Below the pieces are notes generated by a model that did no database searches, was not told the origin of the DNA, and saw nothing but the letters and a program-made list of their open reading frames with translations. This document shows positions 34,067-42,901 of a stretch of 64,000 nucleotides of DNA, piece by piece. The number at the start of each line of letters is the position of its first letter. The stretch's first letter is position 1. This DNA comes from DATJOJ01 sp035507035 (GTDB lineage Bacteria; Acidobacteriota; Terriglobia; Terriglobales; Acidobacteriaceae), in NCBI GenBank assembly GCA_035507035.1, contig DATJOJ010000011.1, positions 62,001 through 126,000 on the forward strand, read 5' to 3'. Position numbers and translations under genes: made by a program.

Positions 34067-34252
34067 CTAGCTGGCTTCCTTGACTTCCAGAACTTCGCGG
34101 TCTTTATAGTAACCGCACTTGGGACAGGCCCGATGCGGCAGCTTGCGTTCGTGGCAGTTCGGGCACTCCGAAAGGGAAGTGCTCTTCAAGGAATCATGGG
34201 CACGCCGGTTGCCGGTACGCGCTTTCGAGTGTCGCCGTTTTGGATTAGGCAT
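34067..34252 (-). CDS. rpmF: 50S ribosomal protein L32
   Basis: A 61-residue large-subunit protein. It has the typical N-terminus MPNPKRRHSKARTGNRRAHD and a zinc ribbon with two Cys pairs (CPNCHERKLPHRACPKCGYY). It is between yceD and plsX, its usual neighbours. Confidence 0.96.
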   Translation of the reverse strand: MPNPKRRHSKARTGNRRAHDSLKSTSLSECPNCHERKLPHRACPKCGYYKDREVLEVKEAS

Positions 34253-34340
34253 TGGAATCCTTTTCTGTAGGTTGTCATTCCGAGCCGCTTGCAGCCGCCC
34301 GAGCGGCGAAAGCGTGTCGAGGAATCTGCTGTTACAAAAT

Positions 34341-34892
34341 TTAGTTCTCCAACTTCTCTCTTAAATCTTTCAGCGCCGACCATCGCGGATTTTCTGCTGG
34401 CTCGGCGCAAGAGCATGTCTCAACATTCAAATTCTTGCCGCAATGCGGGCACAAGCCCTTGCAATCTTGCCGGCAGATAACCTTGAGTGGAAGTGCCAGC
34501 AAGACCTGCTCGCGCAGGACATCCTCGAGCAGCACCCCATTGTTTGAATAATAGCCGATCTCGGCTTCGGCGCCAGTGACTGAAAGCTCTTCGCGGCCGG
34601 CATCAACCCCAAGGGGACGGTAAAGCAACTCGAAGTCACGTTTCACATCTTGCACTACCGGTTCCAGGCAGCGCGCACAGGGGAGTTCAAGCGTGGTGCT
34701 CAACCGGCCGCCTAAGCGGATATCTTTGATCGTCTGGTGCTTCCCGTGATGTTCCTCGACCAGTTGCGCTCGGCCTTCTGTGTGCAAGCCTGCCCGTTGC
34801 CGCAGATCACCCCCAAGATCAATTTCGCCGGGAGCAAAATCCTCGGCAAAATCAATCGGGTGGCGTTCCAATTCTTGAATTTCGATGAACAT
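34341..34892 (-). CDS. yceD: YceD family protein (DUF177)
   Basis: A 183-residue DUF177 protein, linked in E. coli to 23S rRNA accumulation and usually paired with rpmF, as here. Start ATG 34892 (MFIEIQELERHPIDF) fits the family; the frame extends 12 codons further. The central LPCARCLEPV is the DUF177 signature, and the C-terminal CKGLCPHCGKNLNVETCSC gives a Cys cluster likely to bind zinc. A repeat-like spacer (34270-34335) separates it from rpmF. Confidence 0.92.
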   Translation of the reverse strand: MFIEIQELERHPIDFAEDFAPGEIDLGGDLRQRAGLHTEGRAQLVEEHHGKHQTIKDIRLGGRLSTTLELPCARCLEPVVQDVKRDFELLYRPLGVDAGREELSVTGAEAEIGYYSNNGVLLEDVLREQVLLALPLKVICRQDCKGLCPHCGKNLNVETCSCAEPAENPRWSALKDLREKLEN

Positions 34893-35052
34893 CGGAACCT
34901 CCGCGCCCCCCTCGAAAACCGCGTACAACGCGGAGCACGCTCAGAGGCGTAAGTTCCCTCGGGAGCAAGATTTAGAATAAAGGCGGTAAAGGGGAGTGTC
35001 AAGAAAGCGGGGACTCTGGTAGTGTCTCAGGAGTCCGGATGACCTCGTAACA
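34893..35052. other. Intergenic region upstream of yceD
   Basis: It should hold the promoter of the yceD-rpmF-plsX-fabD unit on minus and that of the small ORFs on plus. No box is convincing by eye. Confidence 0.4.
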
Positions 35053-35121
35053 ATGGCCGACAGCTATGCGCCAGTGCCAAAGGAACGCGGCCCGTACGAG
35101 AAACGCGAAGAAGCGGCATGA
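35053..35121 (+). CDS. Possible small ORF, 22 residues
   Basis: ATG 35053 to TGA 35121; the product is highly charged (start MADSYAPVPKERGPYEKREE). The stop overlaps the ATG of the next small ORF as ATGA (35118-35121), which is typical of coupled genes. No family is known, and it may be chance. Confidence 0.25.
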   Translation: MADSYAPVPKERGPYEKREEAA

Positions 35122-35213
35122 CCGACCCAGAGAGCTGGCCGCTGTGGCTACAACTGCTGTTGTTGCCCACCGATGGCGATTGGCGCTGTTTCGGCATGGC
35201 TACCCCTGGCTAG
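35118..35213 (+). CDS. Possible small ORF, 31 residues, perhaps the first part of a frameshifted membrane protein
   Basis: Starts MTDPESWPLWLQLLLLP in ATGA overlap with the preceding ORF. The sequence stays protein-like for about 18 codons and then loses sense where the next frame (35173-35373) begins, which suggests either two overlapping ORFs or one gene broken by a single-base change near 35170-35180. Confidence 0.25.
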   Translation: MTDPESWPLWLQLLLLPTDGDWRCFGMATPG

Positions 35214-35373
35214 AACACCAAGGTGGCGCTTCCTACAGATTGGGTTAATTGCCTATTTTCTCTTGTTCGCTGTCTTTTTCGTGTGGAAATCAATCGTCGG
35301 CTACGCGATTGTAGCTGTGGTCGCCCTAGGGATGTCAGTTTTCATGTTCCTAAGATCGAAACATTCAAACTGA
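35173..35373 (+). CDS. Small membrane protein, 66 residues
   Basis: Two hydrophobic segments (FLQIGLIAYFLLFAVFFVW and GYAIVAVVALGMSVFMFL) with basic ends, closed by a rho-independent terminator that overlaps its stop codon. The terminator argues for a real transcript here. The function is unknown. The true N-terminus may lie in the overlapping ORF at 35118 if a frameshift is present. Confidence 0.4.
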   Translation: MAIGAVSAWLPLARTPRWRFLQIGLIAYFLLFAVFFVWKSIVGYAIVAVVALGMSVFMFLRSKHSN

Positions 35374-35402
35374 GGCACCGCGACGCGCTCCTCAGTTTTT
35401 TT
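35367..35402 (+). terminator. Rho-independent terminator after the small membrane ORF
   Basis: Stem AAACTGAG (35367-35374) and CTCAGTTT (35391-35398) followed by a run of seven T in total. The stop codon of the 66-residue ORF is inside the left arm. Confidence 0.85.
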
Positions 35403-35443
35403 CGTGTTTATCATACGGGCGTCGTAAAGAAGGCGGAATCACA

Positions 35444-37186
35444 CTATTCCTCCAACCGCAGCAGCCCATCAAAGACGCTCTGCGGTGTTTCCTCAAACAC
35501 CAGACGTCGATCAAATTCAGTCGAATCCGACTGAAAATGGTGAAGCGTCAGCAGAATTCCCACGGGCCAAGGAACAAACATCAGCATTCGTACCGGATGC
35601 GCCAGCGCCCAGTGCTCAAAGTCTGAAGTCACGAACGCAAAGAATACTAATCCCAGAGCCGCCAGAATTACGCCTACCGGTGTGTGCTGGCGAAACACCG
35701 GCAACGCACAAGTAAACGGAACTTTGCGAAAGCGGAATAGCAACGCTTCCGTCAAGATGGCAGACCAAGTCAGAACGAGCAGGGTATGAAGCAGCCCGGT
35801 TGTCCAGCCGCCCAAATGTACGTAAATAGGCAAGGCCACCAAAATCATCGGCGGAACTGCAGCCAGCAGGATCGTCTGCCGCGCCACCACTTTCGACTCG
35901 TGATGGTCGCTATCGAGCAGCAACCGAAAAATCCAGTTGGCCCGCAACTCTATTGGAATTTCGAAGGCAAGGCGCATCCCGACGATTACGCAGAAGGCCA
36001 GAATGAGTGGCACGGAAAGGGCGTCTGCCGAAATGATGGGATCGCCCGGAACCGGAGTCGATTCTCTTGCCCGCAGCATTGCTTGCGACGCCAACACCAC
36101 TCCCCAGCCGCCCAAGCCCGCCATGATCAAGGCGTGGCGTTCACTGCGAAACAAAGTCTTCCAGACGAAGCGAGCGCTGCCCCGTTGAAAAGGAGTCTGA
36201 AAAATAGTGTGATTAAGGGCCTTGCCGAGCCAGCCGAAGCGATTTCCAACCTCTGTCGAACCCGTGCCGGACATTTCCGGAATGCGTAGGAAATGCCTCC
36301 GATACCCGACGGCGAACGCCAATGTGGCGACCACCGGCGCGACAGCAAGGCCAAGAATTGCGGAGTGTGCCAACAACGTCATCGCCGGATCAGCTCGCCC
36401 CCTCAGTAACTGACATAGCCCAAGAAACCACGCCGATGGCAACAATCGCAGCAGAGAATTTGGCGACAGACTGGTTAGCCGAGGGGGCACGTCAGAGACC
36501 GTGGCTAATAACGCGAACAAGCACAAGACCACAGCGCCTCGAGTATAGGAAGACATCTTGCGGAAAACCGCCGGCGGCAAAATCGCCATCGAAATTCCTA
36601 GAATCGAGAACACGGCGAGAAATGCAAAAATGCTGGCCAGCGTGACCGTCACCGCGTGAACCCCCGCAAATTCAAAGAAGAATTGAAAGGTTTGCTGCGA
36701 TGCTGAGACCACAGTCGGATAGAGAACCGCCGACGCGGCATTCACATCCACCGCGAGCAAACCGGCCAGGAATAGCACGGCCAGCAAGTTCGCCAGAAAT
36801 ATGGTCGACGTATGAATCGGAAGGGGTACCAGGTTCATGTAGTCTCGCCGGTCCGGAAGAATAGCTTCCCACTTCCATACGGCCACGGCTCCCGCCACTG
36901 ACATGGAAAGCACAATAAAGAAATATTCGTCCGGCATGGCTGCGGCCAGGGGGTCAAAGCTCTTGATCCCCCCCATCCACTGCAGAATGGTGGCATACTT
37001 GCCGAACAAAAGGATGGACGAGAAGCCTCCTGGGAGAGCCAGCAGCGCCAGGATCAAGCCCAGTCCGAAATCGAGATCGTCGGAATCCTCTCCGCTGCCA
37101 TGGAAGACGCGGAACAGAAACACACGCACGAGTCGGCCGAAAGGGCGACCGGAGAGCTGCCGCCAGAGCCGTCGTGTGGAGTCCAT
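35444..37186 (-). CDS. ABC exporter membrane protein (large permease)
   Basis: A 580-residue protein with about twelve hydrophobic segments and no recognised named family, likely the membrane partner of the ATPase encoded directly upstream: the ATPase stop and this ATG overlap as TGATG (37184-37188). Examples of membrane segments are LGLILALLALPGGFSSILLF, FFIVLSMSVAGAVAVW and TSTIFLANLLAVLFLAGLLA. The substrate is unknown. Confidence 0.75.
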   Translation of the reverse strand: MDSTRRLWRQLSGRPFGRLVRVFLFRVFHGSGEDSDDLDFGLGLILALLALPGGFSSILLFGKYATILQWMGGIKSFDPLAAAMPDEYFFIVLSMSVAGAVAVWKWEAILPDRRDYMNLVPLPIHTSTIFLANLLAVLFLAGLLAVDVNAASAVLYPTVVSASQQTFQFFFEFAGVHAVTVTLASIFAFLAVFSILGISMAILPPAVFRKMSSYTRGAVVLCLFALLATVSDVPPRLTSLSPNSLLRLLPSAWFLGLCQLLRGRADPAMTLLAHSAILGLAVAPVVATLAFAVGYRRHFLRIPEMSGTGSTEVGNRFGWLGKALNHTIFQTPFQRGSARFVWKTLFRSERHALIMAGLGGWGVVLASQAMLRARESTPVPGDPIISADALSVPLILAFCVIVGMRLAFEIPIELRANWIFRLLLDSDHHESKVVARQTILLAAVPPMILVALPIYVHLGGWTTGLLHTLLVLTWSAILTEALLFRFRKVPFTCALPVFRQHTPVGVILAALGLVFFAFVTSDFEHWALAHPVRMLMFVPWPVGILLTLHHFQSDSTEFDRRLVFEETPQSVFDGLLRLEE

Positions 37187-37950
37187 CAGGCTGCACTCAT
37201 AACGTCGAAGATGTCGCGCGCCACCCGCACCGTGTCCACTTCATCGACAAGTTGCAAAAACGTATCTTCGAGGGACCTGTCGGCGGTTTCCCGAACCTTT
37301 TCCGTCGGTCCTTGGGCGATGACATTGCCTTTGCGCAAGATAAGAATGTGGCTGCAAACTTTCTCGACTACTTCCAGAACGTGCGAGCAGTAAAAGACGA
37401 CCTTTCCGTGTTCTCCTAGGGTGCGAATGAGGTTCTTTATGATGAGTGCAGAGGTCACATCCAGGCCGGATAACGGCTCGTCGAGAATGAAGATGTCGGG
37501 GTTGTCGAGCAGCGCCGCGATCAGCAAAATTCGCTGCCGCATTCCTTTGGAGTAAGAACTCAGCGTGGCATGGCGATGGGAATGGAGAGAGAAAAACTGA
37601 AGCAGGTTAGAAATCTTTTTTGACAACTGGGAGGCGGCCATTCCGCGCAGCGTTCCGACCAGCTCCAGATACTCCTGACCGCTCAAATAGGAGTAAAGCA
37701 TGGGTTCTTCTGGGACGTAGCCGAGACGCTTGCGGTAGCCGGCGAGATCACGCCGGATATCGGCCCCTGCGAATAAAACTTCGCCTCGCGTTGGCTTCAG
37801 AAGTCCGGTCAGCATTTTGACGGTCGTGCTTTTGCCGGAACCGTTCGGTCCGAGGCAACCGAGAACTTGTCCAGGCTCCAGTGAGAAACTGAGGTTCTGC
37901 ACTGCTGGAATCGAGGAGTAGCACTTCGTCAGACCCGAAGCTTCGAGCAT
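37186..37950 (-). CDS. ABC transporter ATP-binding protein
   Basis: A 254-residue ATPase with Walker A GPNGSGKSTT, Q-loop region YVPEEPMLYSYLSG, signature YSKGMRQR in place of LSGGQ (a common variant in ABC-2 type exporters), Walker B IFILDEPLSGLD, and the H-loop CSHVLEVVEK. Start MLEASGLTKCY at 37950 fits the fold; the open frame extends 23 codons more. It pairs with the permease at 35444-37186. Confidence 0.92.
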   Translation of the reverse strand: MLEASGLTKCYSSIPAVQNLSFSLEPGQVLGCLGPNGSGKSTTVKMLTGLLKPTRGEVLFAGADIRRDLAGYRKRLGYVPEEPMLYSYLSGQEYLELVGTLRGMAASQLSKKISNLLQFFSLHSHRHATLSSYSKGMRQRILLIAALLDNPDIFILDEPLSGLDVTSALIIKNLIRTLGEHGKVVFYCSHVLEVVEKVCSHILILRKGNVIAQGPTEKVRETADRSLEDTFLQLVDEVDTVRVARDIFDVMSAA

Positions 37951-38106
37951 TAGCCGCTCCAGAACGGATGCGCATTCGCAGAGGCGCATTGATAGGCGCG
38001 CCAATCCGGCGGATCCCATCCTCTGCGTTGCTTAGGTAGACACCAGCAAAGAGAAATAGGTTCCTGAACTGATTCCCACGCCTTTCGGAGGATGACCCGC
38101 GACGCG

Positions 38107-39249
38107 TCAGTTCCTTGACTTCGGCAGGCTCAACCCGAGTGCACCTACGATCCGCTCATCGGGAACGGCGTGCCCATTATTCTTCGTAACCACGCCAAAG
38201 CTGCCGCTGTAGTCCCACACGGTCCAGCCGATGCCGTGTCGCTCGAGCGACGTGCGCACATCTTTAATCCATTCCGCCCGATCATGGGGGTCGGCATAAT
38301 CGCGATAGACGCCAAATTCGTCACATATCACTGGCGCGTTGTGTTGCTGTCCCCATTGTGCGATCTGCGAAATTTCACCATCAATGCGATCTGCATTCCA
38401 GTGCTCGTATCCGTAGCGAATTACTGCCAGACGATCTGCGGCTTCAGGCACACTCAAAGCAGCCTTCTGCGACGATTCGAGAGTGGATGGATAACGCAGT
38501 CCCTTGACCCAGCGCCAGTAATAAACTCCCCAGGTTGCGCCCTGATGCGTGAACAAATACGGCGAGTAAAAATGAAAGTTGTAAATCACGTTGGGATCAC
38601 GGATGGGCTCAAGGAAAACAAGTTCATCGTCATTCGACCACTGTGCGCCTGCCGCGATGATCGTGTGTTGCGGCGTACCTTGGCGAATTGCGGCCACTAG
38701 CTTCGCTTGAACTCCGTACCAGCGGTACCGCTCCTGCTCCGGCTCATTGAGCACTTCGAAGAAAACCCGATCGGGATCCCAACTTGAGTAGTGCTGCGCT
38801 AAAGCACGCCAGAAATCGGCAAATTGCGGAACAAAGTTGTCATCAGTCAGGCGCTTCTTGAAATCATCCTCGGGATGAATGTCGATGATCACAGCCAGGT
38901 CATGATCGAGGATCATCTTCACCGCCGCGTCGAGGTAACCCAGATATTCCGCCGGAATATCGTTGGGATGGTTCATCGTGAACATCGGCTCGGGATTCAC
39001 GCTGAGCCGCACATGATCGAATCCCATGGCTTTCATCAATGCAAGATCTTCCGCCGTAATCCAAGTCTGGAAATGTTCTTTGGTGTAGCCCTGCCTGTCG
39101 TAAACCTGAGCAAACCATCCACTGGCATTGGTGCCGTGGCGAAGATGCTGCAGCCTGGAAGCCGGAACCGCATCTTGAGGTGGGGCTTGGCCGAGGCTCG
39201 GGATCACGTGCAGCCAGAGCACAAAGACGCATAGCAGGAAGATCTTCAT
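38107..39249 (-). CDS. Secreted glycoside hydrolase family 5 (cellulase-like)
   Basis: A TIM-barrel retaining glycosidase. Start ATG 39249 (MKIFLLCVFVLWLHVIPSLG) gives a clear signal peptide. GH5 landmarks: LRHGTNASGWFAQVYD and MGFDHVRLSVNPEPMF early in the barrel, the acid/base Glu in FFEVLNEPEQERY near residue 170, YNFHFYSPYLFTHQG, and the nucleophile Glu in VICDEFGVYRDYADP near residue 315. Likely substrates are beta-glucans such as cellulose; the exact one is unknown. It is a single gene between the ABC pair and the atp genes. Confidence 0.9.
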   Translation of the reverse strand: MKIFLLCVFVLWLHVIPSLGQAPPQDAVPASRLQHLRHGTNASGWFAQVYDRQGYTKEHFQTWITAEDLALMKAMGFDHVRLSVNPEPMFTMNHPNDIPAEYLGYLDAAVKMILDHDLAVIIDIHPEDDFKKRLTDDNFVPQFADFWRALAQHYSSWDPDRVFFEVLNEPEQERYRWYGVQAKLVAAIRQGTPQHTIIAAGAQWSNDDELVFLEPIRDPNVIYNFHFYSPYLFTHQGATWGVYYWRWVKGLRYPSTLESSQKAALSVPEAADRLAVIRYGYEHWNADRIDGEISQIAQWGQQHNAPVICDEFGVYRDYADPHDRAEWIKDVRTSLERHGIGWTVWDYSGSFGVVTKNNGHAVPDERIVGALGLSLPKSRN

Positions 39250-39422
39250 GGGAGCGGGAGACCGAAGGAGCGACATCGTTCTATGTTGCCACTTCTCGCG
39301 CTCCCAAAGAACTTTTCGTAGGCTTGCCTACTGCCCGCTTCTCATTGACACTAAGCTTCGCAGGATGTTACGTTTATTGGTTTTAAAGCCCTCTTAGATT
39401 CGCGCTACGATCTATCAAGACA

Positions 39423-39890
39423 ATGGAAGAGACGCTTCGACAACTAGGGGAATTACTGCTCGGTTCCATCCCCACCATTATTTTTATGCTGCTGCTCTGG
39501 GGAGCGTATTCCGTCTTAGTGCACCGGCCTTTGACTAAGGTGCTGGCCGAACGTCGCAGCAAAACTGAGGGCGCAGTAGAAAAAGCACGGGCGGATATCG
39601 CCGCCGCGGAAGCTCGTACTGCGGAATACGAACAGCGCCTGCGCGAAGCGCGGCTAGCCATCTTCAAGCAGCAGGAAGCGCGCCGTCAGCAAGCGCTGCA
39701 AGCCCGGGCAACGGCGGTTGCAGAAGCCCGCCGCCGCGCTCATGCCCAGGTCGAGCAGGCACGCACAGCATTGGAAGAAGACAAAGTTGCCGCCCAGGAA
39801 AAGCTTCAGGCTGAGAGCGGCAGATTAGCTTCTGAGATCATTCGAGTCGTGTTGCAGCCTGCCGGAGCTCCAACGGGAGGTGGCCAGTGA
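39423..39890 (+). CDS. atpF2: ATP synthase subunit b'
   Basis: A peripheral-stalk subunit. One N-terminal membrane helix (GSIPTIIFMLLLWGAYSVLV) is followed by a long Ala/Glu/Arg-rich coiled coil (residues about 40-145). The 155-residue length fits b'. The TGA overlaps the start of the next gene (GTGA). It is first of the atp row; genes for subunits a and c are not in the window. Confidence 0.9.
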   Translation: MEETLRQLGELLLGSIPTIIFMLLLWGAYSVLVHRPLTKVLAERRSKTEGAVEKARADIAAAEARTAEYEQRLREARLAIFKQQEARRQQALQARATAVAEARRRAHAQVEQARTALEEDKVAAQEKLQAESGRLASEIIRVVLQPAGAPTGGGQ

Positions 39891-40630
39891 AGGCTGCATT
39901 CTCGCAAGGCGGTAAACGCGGCGCTCACGTTTTCGTTTTCATGACATTGCTGATCGTAATTTCTGGCATTGCGACGAAACCCGCTGCCGGACGTACGAAC
40001 TTTGCCGTTTTTCTTCAGGCTTCGGGCGATTCTCCCGCGCAGCAACTAGTGAAAGAAACGCGCGAAGCGGCGGGCGAGGATAAGGGTCAGTTCAAGCATT
40101 CAGTCTCGGTGCAATGGATCTCGGAGCACACCGGGCTTAGTGTGGAAGCTGCGGATTGGTTGAGCGAACTGATTAACTTTGGCGTAATCGCGCTCGCCAT
40201 TATTTGGCTTTCAAAGAAGAATTTGCCGAGTTTGTTCCGTCAGCGCAACGCCGAGATCCAAAAGGCGATGGAGGAAGCGCGCAAAGCCAGCGAAGACGCG
40301 AACCGGCGGCTGAAAGATATTGAGACCCGCCTTTCAAAGTTGGATGTCGAAATTGGGGAAATGCGCTCGACAGCCGAGAGAGAGGCGGCCGAGGAAGAGC
40401 AGCGGATTAAGACAGCTGCCACCGAAGACGCTCGCAAGATCGTGGAATCAGTTGAGCAGGAGATTGCAGCTGTGGCGAAGAGCGCACGCCGAGAGTTGAC
40501 CGCATACGCGGCCAATCTCGCAGTCTCGCTGGCGAAGAAACAGATTCAGGTCGACGCTGGCACCGATCAAGCGTTAGTGCGTGGATTCGCCCAGCAACTC
40601 TCCAATGGCGACGAGCGGAGGAAGCAATAG
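39887..40630 (+). CDS. atpF: ATP synthase subunit b, with N-terminal extension
   Basis: The second peripheral-stalk subunit, 247 residues against about 156 usual. After an N-terminal hydrophobic segment (HVFVFMTLLIVISGIA, about residues 14-29) that looks like a signal sequence or extra helix comes a polar stretch of about 60 residues, then the normal membrane helix (LINFGVIALAIIWLSKKNLP) and a long coiled coil. The stop is immediately followed by the atpH ATG (TAGATG). The extension may place the N-terminus outside; that is inference. Confidence 0.9.
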   Translation: MKAAFSQGGKRGAHVFVFMTLLIVISGIATKPAAGRTNFAVFLQASGDSPAQQLVKETREAAGEDKGQFKHSVSVQWISEHTGLSVEAADWLSELINFGVIALAIIWLSKKNLPSLFRQRNAEIQKAMEEARKASEDANRRLKDIETRLSKLDVEIGEMRSTAEREAAEEEQRIKTAATEDARKIVESVEQEIAAVAKSARRELTAYAANLAVSLAKKQIQVDAGTDQALVRGFAQQLSNGDERRKQ

Positions 40631-41167
40631 ATGGCCTCGGTCACGAATGTTTACGCTCGCGCTTTTGCGGATGCGGTTTTCGACGCGCATCTCGACCCGC
40701 AAAAGACTTTGAAGGAAGCCCAAGCCTTGTCTGCATTAGTGGCCGAGAGCAGAGAGTTGCGTGAAGTTTGGGAAACGCCATCCATCACCCCGGAGCAAAA
40801 ACGCGCAGTCCTCGACGCGCTAGTGTCGCGCCAGGGAATTTCGCCAATTGTAAGGAATTTTGTCGCAGTGCTGATTGATAAACGGCGTACGAATTTCTTG
40901 GCGGCGATCGTCAGGCAGTTCGAGTTGGAGTTGGATCGGCGGATGGGTTTTGAAGAAGTGGAAATCACCAGTGCGCGCGAACTGAGCGATCCTGAAAAGC
41001 AAAACCTCCTGGGCCGGATTGAGAAACTGACGGGGAAAAAGGCGCGGGCTCGTTATCGACGTGACGCTGCGCTTCTCGGCGGCGCGGTCATCAGAGTCGG
41101 TAGCACGATTTACGATGGTTCGGTGAGTGGACAATTAGAGAGAATTAGAGAAGCACTGAGTTCATAG
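40631..41167 (+). CDS. atpH: ATP synthase subunit delta
   Basis: Links the peripheral stalk to F1. The N-terminal helical domain begins NVYARAFADAVFDAHLD and holds ISPIVRNFVAVLIDKRRTNFLAAIV; the C-terminal domain has EEVEITSARELSDPEKQNLL and the conserved LLGGAVIRVGSTIYDGSVSG. The 178-residue length is normal. It starts right at the stop of atpF. A 20-bp inverted repeat follows it. Confidence 0.94.
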   Translation: MASVTNVYARAFADAVFDAHLDPQKTLKEAQALSALVAESRELREVWETPSITPEQKRAVLDALVSRQGISPIVRNFVAVLIDKRRTNFLAAIVRQFELELDRRMGFEEVEITSARELSDPEKQNLLGRIEKLTGKKARARYRRDAALLGGAVIRVGSTIYDGSVSGQLERIREALSS

Positions 41168-41170
41168 CAT

Positions 41171-41233
41171 TTAGCACTTGGCATTTAGCACTTGGTCCCA
41201 ACAGTCCATTACTTGCTAAATGCCAATTGCTAA
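41171..41233 (+). repeat. 20-bp inverted repeat in the atpH-atpA spacer
   Basis: Arms 41171-41190 and 41214-41233 are complementary at 19 of 20 positions with a 23-base loop; the left arm also repeats CATTTAGCACTTGG directly. It would form a strong mRNA hairpin before atpA, but with no T tract. Confidence 0.7.
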
Positions 41234-41269
41234 GCGCTAAAAGCTAATAGCTAGTAGGTAGCTGATTCT

Positions 41270-42802
41270 ATGGCCCAAATCAAAGCAGACGAGATCACAC
41301 AATTAATCCGGCAGCAGATCGAGAATTACGAATCGAAGATTGCCGTCGATGAGGTTGGGACGGTCGTTACCCTGGGCGACGGTATTGCCCGCGTGTATGG
41401 CCTCGACAAAGTCATGGCTGGCGAGCTTCTCTCCTTCCCGCATGACATCGCCGGCATCGCCATGAACCTCGAAGAGGATCAGGTTGGCGTGGTGCTGCTG
41501 GGCGATTACACCGAAATCAAAGAGGGCGATGAGGTGAAGCGCACCGGACGCATCATGAGCGTGCCGGTCGGCGATGCGTTGATCGGTCGTGTGGTCAATT
41601 CGCTGGGCCAGCCCATTGATGACAAAGGGCCCGTTGCGACCGATAAGTTCATTCCGCTGGAACGATTGGCGCCGGGCGTCATCGATCGTCAGCCCGTGCG
41701 CGAGCCGATGGCGACGGGACTGAAGGCCATCGATAGCATGATCCCCATCGGCCGCGGCCAGCGCGAATTAATCATCGGCGACCGCCAGACGGGAAAAACT
41801 GCCGTGGCGCTCGACACCATCATCAACAATAAAGGTGGCGACCTGGTTTGCATTTATTGTGCGATTGGCCAGAAGCGGTCTTCGATTGCGCAGGTGGTAA
41901 AAGTCCTTGCCGATTATGGCGCGATGGATTACACCATTGTCGTTGCAGCCTCTGCCTCTGAGCCTGCACCGATGCAGTACATTGCGCCCTATGCCGCTTG
42001 CGCCATGGGCGAGTATTTCCGCGACAACGGCAAGCACGCGCTGACTATCTACGACGATCTCTCGAAGCACGCTGCATCGTATCGCGAGATTTCTTTGTTG
42101 CTGCGCCGTCCGCCCGGCCGCGAAGCTTATCCCGGAGACGTTTTCTATCTCCACTCGCGCTTGCTCGAACGCGCCGCCAAAATGAGCGACAAGAAGGGCG
42201 GTGGCTCGCTAACATCTTTGCCGATCATTGAAACCCAGGCGGGTGATGTTTCTGCGTACATCCCGACCAACGTCATTTCCATCACCGACGGCCAGATCTA
42301 TCTCGAGACCGACCTGTTTAACCAGGGTGTGCGGCCGGCTGTGAACGTTGGCCTCTCGGTTAGCCGCGTCGGCGGCAGCGCGCAGATCAAGGCGATGCGG
42401 CAAGTGGCAGGAAGTTTGAAGTTGAATCTCGCTCAGTTCCGAGAATTGCAGGCGTTCGCGCAGTTTGGCAGCGATCTCGACAAAGCTACGCAAGCGCAAC
42501 TCAATCGCGGACAACGGCTGGTCGAGATTCTCAAGCAGAAACAGTTTTCTCCCCTGCCTTTCTCCAAACAGATTTTGATCATCCACGCTGGAACGACGGG
42601 ATTGTTGGACGATCTCGCGGTCGATCAACTGCAGGATTTCGAAGTCGAGTTGTATAAGCACGTAGATGCGTCAAATCCCGGATTGCTGCGCTCCATCATG
42701 GAGAAGAAAGTGCTCGACGAGAACATGAAAGCCGAGATGACGCGTGTGGTCAACGAAGCCAAAGAGGCGTTTAAAGAGCAGAGGGAGGCGGTAGCAAAAT
42801 AG
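41270..42802 (+). CDS. atpA: ATP synthase subunit alpha
   Basis: A nucleotide-binding non-catalytic subunit of F1. The P-loop GDRQTGKTAVA lies near residue 172; other marks are GIARVYGLDKVMAGELLSF and the alpha-type signature region PAVNVGLSVSRVGGSAQ. The 510 residues match the family. It follows a hairpin-bearing spacer. Confidence 0.97.
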   Translation: MAQIKADEITQLIRQQIENYESKIAVDEVGTVVTLGDGIARVYGLDKVMAGELLSFPHDIAGIAMNLEEDQVGVVLLGDYTEIKEGDEVKRTGRIMSVPVGDALIGRVVNSLGQPIDDKGPVATDKFIPLERLAPGVIDRQPVREPMATGLKAIDSMIPIGRGQRELIIGDRQTGKTAVALDTIINNKGGDLVCIYCAIGQKRSSIAQVVKVLADYGAMDYTIVVAASASEPAPMQYIAPYAACAMGEYFRDNGKHALTIYDDLSKHAASYREISLLLRRPPGREAYPGDVFYLHSRLLERAAKMSDKKGGGSLTSLPIIETQAGDVSAYIPTNVISITDGQIYLETDLFNQGVRPAVNVGLSVSRVGGSAQIKAMRQVAGSLKLNLAQFRELQAFAQFGSDLDKATQAQLNRGQRLVEILKQKQFSPLPFSKQILIIHAGTTGLLDDLAVDQLQDFEVELYKHVDASNPGLLRSIMEKKVLDENMKAEMTRVVNEAKEAFKEQREAVAK

Positions 42803-42832
42803 CTGTTAACTGCTGGTTGAAATGCACAGGCT

Positions 42833-42854
42833 CTTCGGGTCTAAAGGCCCGAAG
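42833..42854 (+). repeat. 7-bp inverted repeat in the atpA-atpG spacer
   Basis: CTTCGGG (42833-42839) and CCCGAAG (42848-42854) with an 8-base loop. A sequence like GGATGACAAGG follows, resembling other short repeats of the window. There is no T tract. Confidence 0.5.
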
Positions 42855-42901
42855 GATGACAAGGGTTCGACCAGGAACTAATAGCTAGCATCTGGGTTTC
42901 A

